Positions 58,212-64,000 of a DNA stretch of 64,000 nucleotides are shown one piece after another. The notes under the pieces were generated by a model. It searched no databases. It saw only the letters and a list, made by a program, of their open reading frames with translations, and was not told the DNA's origin. This DNA comes from Sulfurimonas hongkongensis. Lineage in GTDB: Bacteria; Campylobacterota; Campylobacteria; Campylobacterales; Sulfurimonadaceae. Location: contig NZ_AUPZ01000013.1 of the NCBI RefSeq assembly GCF_000445475.1, positions 62,001 to 126,000 on the forward strand, given 5' to 3'. Each line of letters opens with the position of its first letter. Position 1 is the stretch's first letter. The position numbers and the translations under genes are program-made.

Positions 58212-58227
58212 GAGGCAAATATGCCTC
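58212..58227 (-). promoter_or_regulatory. Hairpin holding the pheS ribosome site
   Basis: GAGGCA (58212-58217) and TGCCTC (58222-58227) pair perfectly, with a 4-base loop, directly before the pheS ATG. The only purine-rich ribosome site (AAGAGG) is in the stem, so translation may be limited. Confidence 0.45.
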
Positions 58228-58242
58228 TTAAATTTTGAAATG

Positions 58243-58248
58243 ATTATA
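58243..58248 (-). promoter_or_regulatory. Probable -10 box for pheS
   Basis: The minus strand reads TATAAT in GACTATAATCAT, about 32 bases before the pheS start. Confidence 0.5.
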
Positions 58249-58292
58249 GTCAATTATAATTTACATATAGCTTCATTTACCTATTTATGTGA

Positions 58293-58298
58293 TATAAT
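58293..58298 (+). promoter_or_regulatory. Probable -10 box for the HIT gene
   Basis: TATAAT in GTGATATAATTT, 34 bases before the ATG, divergent from the pheS promoter. AAAGGA lies six bases before the start. Confidence 0.5.
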
Positions 58299-58331
58299 TT
58301 AATCAACACCCATAAAAATAAAAGGAAAAAT

Positions 58332-58688
58332 ATGTGTATATTTTGTAAAATAGTAAAAAAAGAGTTGCCTTCAAATGTAGTACTAGAAAATGATAAATTT
58401 CTCGCTTTTCATGATATAAACCCAAAAGCCCCTGTACATATTTTGGCCATTCCAAAGGCTCATGTAGATAGTTTTGATGAAGTTAGTAGCCAGACTATGG
58501 CTGGTATGACGGACTTTATTCAAGAAGTAGTAAAAGAGGTAAAAATCCAAAAAAGTGGCTATAGAGTTGTAACAAACATTGGTGAAAATGGTGCTCAAGA
58601 AGTCCCACACTTACATTTTCATATCTTAGGCGGAGCAAAACTTAAATGGGATCACTTTAGCGATGCAGATCCAAAAGGTCACTTCTAA
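58332..58688 (+). CDS. HIT-family (HINT) nucleotide hydrolase
   Basis: A 118-residue protein of the histidine-triad family: IFCKIVKKELPS start, DINPKAPVHILAIPK, and the catalytic HLHFHILGG. It cleaves nucleotide phosphoramidates. It is next to pheS in Helicobacter too (from memory). The next gene starts two bases after its stop. Confidence 0.94.
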   Translation: MCIFCKIVKKELPSNVVLENDKFLAFHDINPKAPVHILAIPKAHVDSFDEVSSQTMAGMTDFIQEVVKEVKIQKSGYRVVTNIGENGAQEVPHLHFHILGGAKLKWDHFSDADPKGHF

Positions 58689-58689
58689 G

Positions 58690-59877
58690 ATGTATAAAAA
58701 TGCATTGCTTTTAGTCTGCCTATCATCTATGCTTTTAGCGCAAAATATGCAAGACTTTAAAAAAGAGCAAATGCAAAACTTCAACTCTAAAACTACCGAG
58801 TTTGACACATATAAAAAGACTCAAGAGAGTGAGTTTGAGATTTATACAAAAGAACAAAAAAGAGTCTACAATGAGTATAAAAAAGGACTTGAAGTTTTTT
58901 GGGATGAACCTAAACTCTCAACTCCAAAAAATTGGGTATCTTATGAAAAAGATAAACAAACAAGAACAGATGTTGACTTTGAAAATGAGACAATTACCAT
59001 AGAAGCTATTGCTAAAAGCCAAGAAGAAGCAAAGCAAAAACTCCAACTAGCCCTTGCAAAGACCATAACCATAGATACTAAAACTTTGCAAGATAGCGAT
59101 CCATTAGAACTAAAGCTTAAAAAGATAAAAAAACCATCAGCAGTTGTAGACGCACAAGTAAAAGCTGAGCCTATACTCTCAACTGTGATTTTTGAAAAGA
59201 CTCCTTCTCAAAAAGATGTTAAAGAGTATGTACAAAAGTATGTAGTTTATGATGATATAAAAGCAAAAAAATCATCTAAGATAGAAGATGCAAAAGTTTA
59301 CACTTTAAATGTAACACTTCCAAAAGATACTATGATTAAACGCTCAAAAGTCTACTATGCTGATGTAAAAGAACATGCACAAAAACAAAAAATTCCAATC
59401 TCCCTTGTCTTTGCAGTTATGCAAACTGAGAGCAGCTTTAACCCAAGAGCGAGATCACATATTCCTGCATATGGGCTGATGCAGATAGTTCCAAAAACTG
59501 CCGGAATTGATACATATAACTTTTTATATAATGAAAAAAAACTTGTAAGCGGAACTTATCTCTACAATAGCACTAACAATATCACGATGGGAAGTGCTTA
59601 TCTTCATATCCTCTACTACAGGTATCTAAAAGATATAAAAGACCCTACAAGTAGACTTTACTGCACGATTGCAGCGTATAATACTGGTGCTGGAAATGTT
59701 GCATGGGCTTTTACAAAAACATATAATATGAAAAAAGCAGCTCCACTTATAAACGAAAAAAAGCCCAAAGAAGTTTATAACAAGCTTTTAAAAGATTTGA
59801 GATTTGATGAACCTAAGCATTATTTAAAGAGAGTAAGTTCGAGAATGGGCTCTTATCATAAGCTTTATGGCATCTAA
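58690..59877 (+). CDS. MltC-like lytic murein transglycosylase
   Basis: A 395-residue secreted enzyme. Signal peptide (MYKNALLLVCLSSMLLA), a charged helical N-terminal domain like that of MltC, and a C-terminal SLT domain with catalytic Glu in MQTESSFNPRARS, YGLMQIVPKTAG and AAYNTGAGNVAWAF. It cuts glycan strands of the wall. ATG 58690 is used; an upstream in-frame ATG at 58663 lies inside the HIT gene. There is no lipobox cysteine. Confidence 0.88.
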   Translation: MYKNALLLVCLSSMLLAQNMQDFKKEQMQNFNSKTTEFDTYKKTQESEFEIYTKEQKRVYNEYKKGLEVFWDEPKLSTPKNWVSYEKDKQTRTDVDFENETITIEAIAKSQEEAKQKLQLALAKTITIDTKTLQDSDPLELKLKKIKKPSAVVDAQVKAEPILSTVIFEKTPSQKDVKEYVQKYVVYDDIKAKKSSKIEDAKVYTLNVTLPKDTMIKRSKVYYADVKEHAQKQKIPISLVFAVMQTESSFNPRARSHIPAYGLMQIVPKTAGIDTYNFLYNEKKLVSGTYLYNSTNNITMGSAYLHILYYRYLKDIKDPTSRLYCTIAAYNTGAGNVAWAFTKTYNMKKAAPLINEKKPKEVYNKLLKDLRFDEPKHYLKRVSSRMGSYHKLYGI

Positions 59878-59890
59878 ATCTTTATCTCTC

Positions 59891-60355
59891 TCAAGATGGA
59901 CAAGACTCTATTTCGCCCATATCTATCTTTGAGCCTCCGCCTGAAATCATCTGCTCATTTTGACAGATTAGCTCTGAATTGTGAGTGATAGTGTAGGATA
60001 TTGCAGTAGAGTCTCGGATAGTATTTATAGTTGAACAGTATGTCTCTAAAGATGCCATAACCCATCTTTTAGCCAACAAATCATCTCCATCAGAGTCAAA
60101 GCTATAAGACAGATGCAGGGTGTTAAATTTACATGGATGAGATTCACTTCTTACAACCTCCCCATCAACAACTAAATTTGTTACTGTTTTATCCTGATTT
60201 TTAGGAATTAAGACTATATCTGATGCACTACATGAGATTATTCCAGCTAAAAAATACTCTATAGGCGAGATAACTGGACAGTCTATTATAAAACTACTCT
60301 TTGAAGTTTTTGCCTCAAACTTCATGCCATCTTTGTGCTTTATACTTACTTTCAT
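59891..60355 (-). CDS. OsmC-family protein
   Basis: A 154-residue OsmC/Ohr-like protein with the two conserved positions for peroxidatic cysteines: [12 protein letters not shown] and [11 protein letters not shown]. Such proteins reduce organic peroxides with a dithiol. It overlaps argH by four bases, so the two are co-transcribed; the link is unexplained. Confidence 0.8.
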   Translation of the reverse strand: MKVSIKHKDGMKFEAKTSKSSFIIDCPVISPIEYFLAGIISCSASDIVLIPKNQDKTVTNLVVDGEVVRSESHPCKFNTLHLSYSFDSDGDDLLAKRWVMASLETYCSTINTIRDSTAISYTITHNSELICQNEQMISGGGSKIDMGEIESCPS

Positions 60356-61740
60356 TGCTTATTATCCTTTAAAAATTTTCTAAAAAACTCTAACTGCTCT
60401 TTAGTTCTTACAGTCGAAGTTCCACCGGCTGAAGTTCTTGCATTCATAGAATTTTTAAGTACGAGATATTCTAAGACATCTTCATCTATTCTTGCGTCTA
60501 TCTCTTTTAAGTATTTAAACTCTATATCACTCAAGTCAATACCTAGCTCCTCAGCTTTTGCAACTGCTCGACCTGTTATAAAGTGAGCTTCACGAAATGG
60601 GATGCCACATTTCTCAACCAGATAATCAGCCAAATCTGTAGCAGCTAAATGTCCAACCGAACAAGCACTTTGCATATTATGAGATTTTACTTCCATAGTT
60701 TTTATAGCTTCTTTTAAAATTTCAAGTGAGATTAGAGCAGTCTCAACTGAGTCAAAAACACCCTCTTTGTCCTCTTGAGTATCTTTGTTATAGGCTAGAG
60801 GAAGCCCTTTCATAACAGTGAGCAGTCCCATCAAGGAGCCATAGACACGACCAGTTTTTCCACGAAGAAGCTCTGGAACATCTGGATTTTTCTTTTGTGG
60901 CATTATAGATGAGCCAGTTGAGTACTCATCACTAAGTTCAATAAATGAGAATTCATAACTAGACCACATAACAAGCTCTTCACTAAGCCTTGAGATGTGC
61001 ATCATCATAGTTGAGATGTTAAACAAAATCTCTAATGCAAAATCTCTATCACTCACAGTATCTAAACAGTTCACGCTCACACTATCAAACCCTAAAAGTT
61101 TTGCTGTCATGTCTCTATCGATTTTATGCGGAGTTCCAGCTAAGGCTGCACAACCAAGAGGAGAGACATTACATCTCTTATATGAGTCTTGTAATCTCTC
61201 TATATCTCTCTTAAACATAGAAAGATATGCACATAGATGAAAACCAAAGTTAGTAGGTTGAGCATGTTGCAAGTGCGTCATTCCGGGTATAAGCGTCTGG
61301 GTATGCTCATTTGCCACCACTAAAATCTCACTCATTAAAAGCTTTAGAGACTCTATAATATCCAAGTTTCTCTTTAATACCCAACGACGAAAATCAACTG
61401 CAACTTGGTCATTTCTACTTCTTGCAGTATGTAGTTTTTTCCCAGCATCTCCAATGATGGCAGTTAGGCGTTTTTCAATCCCCATATGCAAATCTTCATC
61501 ATGGATACTCCAAACAAACTCACCTGATTCTATCTCGCTTTTTACTTGTGCTAAGCCATCTGTTATCTGAGTTAACTCTTCTTTAGTTAATATTTTTTGA
61601 TGTGTTAGCATCTGTGCATGTGCTAGTGAGCCTTCTATATCTTCAATATAGAGTTTTCTATCATACATGATTGAAGCATTAAACTCATCTAATAAGTTTG
61701 ATGCACTTGCTAAAAAGCGACCTGACCACATTTTTTTCAT
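60352..61740 (-). CDS. argH: Argininosuccinate lyase
   Basis: A 462-residue enzyme of arginine synthesis of the fumarase superfamily: MWSGRF start, [12 protein letters not shown], and the signature [16 protein letters not shown] with the catalytic Ser. AAGGA lies at normal spacing. A small hairpin ATTTTCT/AGAAAAT lies in its leader (61764-61780). Confidence 0.96.
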   Translation of the reverse strand: MKKMWSGRFLASASNLLDEFNASIMYDRKLYIEDIEGSLAHAQMLTHQKILTKEELTQITDGLAQVKSEIESGEFVWSIHDEDLHMGIEKRLTAIIGDAGKKLHTARSRNDQVAVDFRRWVLKRNLDIIESLKLLMSEILVVANEHTQTLIPGMTHLQHAQPTNFGFHLCAYLSMFKRDIERLQDSYKRCNVSPLGCAALAGTPHKIDRDMTAKLLGFDSVSVNCLDTVSDRDFALEILFNISTMMMHISRLSEELVMWSSYEFSFIELSDEYSTGSSIMPQKKNPDVPELLRGKTGRVYGSLMGLLTVMKGLPLAYNKDTQEDKEGVFDSVETALISLEILKEAIKTMEVKSHNMQSACSVGHLAATDLADYLVEKCGIPFREAHFITGRAVAKAEELGIDLSDIEFKYLKEIDARIDEDVLEYLVLKNSMNARTSAGGTSTVRTKEQLEFFRKFLKDNKQ

Positions 61741-61823
61741 TTATATTCCTTGCTTTGCACTAGATTTTCTCGTAGAAAATAAGTTTTGTATTTTATCTAA
61801 AATATTTGAATTATAAATGAAGG

Positions 61824-62156
61824 CTAGTTACAAGCAGGGACATTTCCACTATCTTTGGCATACTCTAGTAAAAAATCTTCTAAATGTTTTGCTTTTTTAG
61901 TATATGAAGAGCTTTTAAAATACTTCCAAGACTCTTTTGCTTTTTCATCTTTAAGATGGATATATGCCAACTCTCTTCCTTTATCGCGCATAAGGTCTTC
62001 CCACTCATATGTGGTTTTTAAAGAGATAAATGTTTGACGTTGCTGATGGCACTCCACGCATTTTTTTATAAAGATCCTCTGCCCTTTATAAACTGCAGCG
62101 TTAGAATAAGAAGAAAAGATAAGAGCTATCGTAAGAGCTATAAAGATTTTTTTCAT
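61824..62156 (-). CDS. Small periplasmic c-type cytochrome
   Basis: A 110-residue protein with a signal peptide (MKKIFIALTIALIFSSYSNA) and one heme c motif, CVECH, after GQRIFIKK. A C-terminal methionine ligand is not obvious. The rest is lysine-rich and helical. I cannot place it in a named family. It has its own -10 box, and stands between argH and the UbiD gene. Confidence 0.75.
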   Translation of the reverse strand: MKKIFIALTIALIFSSYSNAAVYKGQRIFIKKCVECHQQRQTFISLKTTYEWEDLMRDKGRELAYIHLKDEKAKESWKYFKSSSYTKKAKHLEDFLLEYAKDSGNVPACN

Positions 62157-62175
62157 AAGACATACCTCGAGTATA

Positions 62176-62181
62176 ATTATA
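62176..62181 (-). promoter_or_regulatory. Probable -10 box for the cytochrome gene
   Basis: The minus strand reads TATAAT in GCTATAATTATAC, about 20 bases before the start, close but possible. Confidence 0.4.
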
Positions 62182-62249
62182 GCTATATTACATTAGAAGA
62201 TATTATAGAAAGCTTATGAAAACATCTAATCACGTCTTATTATTAAAAG

Positions 62250-64000
62250 CTAGAGTTGGAACTTATTATTTAGTTTTTCATCTAAATCCCAAAGCCCTTT
62301 ATTTTTAAGAGATTTGACTACACTACTAGTACACTCTACATCATCTGGCCACTCTCTAGTAAATCCATCTATTTGGCTCTTATTTGTACCATCAACACCG
62401 ACCATCAAGCCTGATATAAAGATATCTCTTTGAGCATCTATGTTATTTGTAACACGCCAAACCAACATGTATGGATTTATAATATCATTCTTTTTTTCAT
62501 CCACAAATACTACAATTCTTATGTTTGTACTAAGTTCTATTAGTGCATCAAAGTATTTTTTTACACTTTTAGTTTTATCTACACTAATCACTGTAATAGG
62601 ATTTTTTGTTCTCCTCATATATTGATGAACGGACGAAGCATCAGGAATCAACTCTTTTATTTTTGAGAGCAACTCTTCATCACCCAAAAGGTGTGGAGCT
62701 TCAACTTTGTTTGCAGCAGTTGCATCAATGCCTAGTTTTCCACCAACAAGACTCTCTGGAGATGAGTGATCTAGTGCATCTAAAACGCCCTCTGAGATAA
62801 AAAGTGATTTAGGAGCAAATCTGTCTAAAATGTATGAAACAAGCGCCTCATAATTATCTAGCTTAGGGGCATTTTCATCTAAAAAGATAGCATGCTTTAC
62901 AAAACTCATCTGCCCAGTTCCCCAAAAAGCATGCATAAACTGCTTTGCATGACCTTTGTAGAGTGGTTGCATCTTAGCTAGTATTAAATTATGAAAACCA
63001 GCATTTTCTGGCATATGATAGTCTATTAAAGCGGGTACCGTTGTCTTTAAAAGTGGAAAGAATATCTTTCCTGTAGCCCAACCCATATATTTATCTTCAA
63101 GCGGTGGCTTACCAACTACTGTAGCTAAATATGTTGGCTTTTTTCTTGTCGTAATTGCGCTCACTTGCATAACAGGATACGAATCTGCTAGAGTGTAGTA
63201 ACCAGTATGATCTCCAAAAGGTCCCTCAATACGCATCTCCTGTGTATCCACCCAGCCCTCTATTACATAATCAACATCTTGTGGAATATATAGAGGCGTA
63301 GTTAAAGACTTAACTAGTTTAGCTGGTTTTTTAGTGATAAGACCATACATTAAAAGCTCGTTTACCCCATAAGGCAGGGGAGCTGTAGCACACCAAGTAT
63401 ATAGGGGGTCCCCTCCTATAGCAATAGTAACTGGCATCTTTTTTCCAGCCTTTTGATACTGGTCGAAAAAGTGGGATGAGTCTTTATGTATCTGCCAATG
63501 CATTCCTAAATGATTTTTATCAAAGACTTGAAGTCTATACATTCCGACATTTACCATAGTCCCATCAAAGCTTTGAGTATAGACTTGTGCCATAGTTATA
63601 AAAGGTCCACCATCTTGTTCCCAAGTGGTTAGAACAGGGATTTTACTAAGGTCAATCTCATCATTCATATATACAACTTCTTGACATGCACCTTTTTTAT
63701 TTGTCTTTTTTGGAAAGATATTTTTTAGTGAAAAAAGCTCGCCTGCTATAGAAATTTTATCCATGAAACCTGCTGGTGGCTTCATATGCAAAAGTTTTGT
63801 AATCTCATCTGCAACTGACTCTATAGTTCTTCCAAAGAGAAGTTCAGTTCTTTTGTATGAACCAAATAGGTTCATAAGCACAGGCTCTTCAAATTTTTTA
63901 CCATTTTTATTATCAACTACATTTGTAAAAAGTATAGCTTTTCCGCCATCTTTTTTCTTAACCTCTGCATATGCCAAATGTGGAATCTCAAGATAGATAT
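62250..64000 (-). CDS. UbiD-family decarboxylase (N-terminus outside window)
   Basis: At least 582 residues, open at the window end; the first bases read IYLEIPHLAYAEVKKKDGG in frame, typical just after the UbiD start. Motifs include MVNVGMYRLQVFDKNHLGMHWQIHKDSS, summarised by MYRLQV and KDSSHFF, and FGDHTGYYT near the active Glu region. These proteins use prenylated FMN. In this phylum a UbiD-like enzyme acts in the futalosine menaquinone pathway, a likely role here. Confidence 0.9.
   Translation of the reverse strand, partial: IYLEIPHLAYAEVKKKDGGKAILFTNVVDNKNGKKFEEPVLMNLFGSYKRTELLFGRTIESVADEITKLLHMKPPAGFMDKISIAGELFSLKNIFPKKTNKKGACQEVVYMNDEIDLSKIPVLTTWEQDGGPFITMAQVYTQSFDGTMVNVGMYRLQVFDKNHLGMHWQIHKDSSHFFDQYQKAGKKMPVTIAIGGDPLYTWCATAPLPYGVNELLMYGLITKKPAKLVKSLTTPLYIPQDVDYVIEGWVDTQEMRIEGPFGDHTGYYTLADSYPVMQVSAITTRKKPTYLATVVGKPPLEDKYMGWATGKIFFPLLKTTVPALIDYHMPENAGFHNLILAKMQPLYKGHAKQFMHAFWGTGQMSFVKHAIFLDENAPKLDNYEALVSYILDRFAPKSLFISEGVLDALDHSSPESLVGGKLGIDATAANKVEAPHLLGDEELLSKIKELIPDASSVHQYMRRTKNPITVISVDKTKSVKKYFDALIELSTNIRIVVFVDEKKNDIINPYMLVWRVTNNIDAQRDIFISGLMVGVDGTNKSQIDGFTREWPDDVECTSSVVKSLKNKGLWDLDEKLNNKFQL

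Overview
The window is a 64 kb chromosomal stretch of an AT-rich bacterium of the Campylobacterota (formerly Epsilonproteobacteria), most likely a free-living Sulfurimonas-like chemolithotroph. This is inferred from gene order and gene families. The run parA-parB-atpF'-atpFHAGDC-tolQRAB-pal and the run serA-unknown-rpsA-ispH-aroA-pheT-pheS-HIT are both, from memory, arranged as in Helicobacter relatives. Other support comes from the -10 boxes (TATAAT, no clear -35), a Tat-exported selenocysteine formate dehydrogenase, and a UbiD-type decarboxylase. No rRNA, tRNA, transposase, prophage or CRISPR array was found, and no gene-free stretch exceeds 300 bases.

Layout. 1-3.8 kb (+): the end of mutS2, a thioredoxin-fold protein, a small secreted protein, an HI0933-family flavoprotein and an EI24 membrane protein. 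3.8-5.9 kb (-): UvrD-type helicase. 6-9.6 kb (+): diguanylate cyclase and valS. 9.6-17.4 kb: stress protein, lipoprotein, SulP transporter, YigZ, YebC, ttcA, mtnN, fabD and two unknown proteins. 17.7-34.6 kb: an almost unbroken minus-strand run, read from its 5' side as rplU, rpmA, obg, proB, fmt, birA, parA, parB, seven F-type ATPase genes, tolQRAB-pal-cpoB and slyD. 34.8-39.4 kb (-): an aldo/keto reductase, then a solute-binding protein with a histidine kinase and a response regulator. 39.5-48.6 kb (+): the formate dehydrogenase island. 48.8-58.2 kb (-): serA to pheS. 58.3-59.9 kb (+): HIT protein and a lytic transglycosylase. 59.9-64 kb (-): OsmC, argH, a small c-type cytochrome and a UbiD decarboxylase cut by the window edge.

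The accessory core is the formate dehydrogenase island. Its order is: polyferredoxin-like protein, TorD-family chaperone, 74-residue Tat protein, fdhA with an in-frame UGA (selenocysteine) and a bacterial SECIS hairpin, fdhB, fdhC, fdhD, and a divergent cysteine desulfurase-like gene. Together these could make, sulfurate, fold, export and wire a periplasmic formate dehydrogenase to the quinone pool. A binding-protein/kinase/regulator trio is divergent from it across a shared, palindrome-rich promoter region and is a candidate regulator.

The main unexplained signal is a set of modular intergenic hairpin arrays. They include a 92-bp tandem repeat just upstream of fdhA and a 44-bp duplication that carries the ispH ribosome-binding site. 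Hairpins at those two sites share the same 8-nt loop (GACTTGTT) on unrelated stems.
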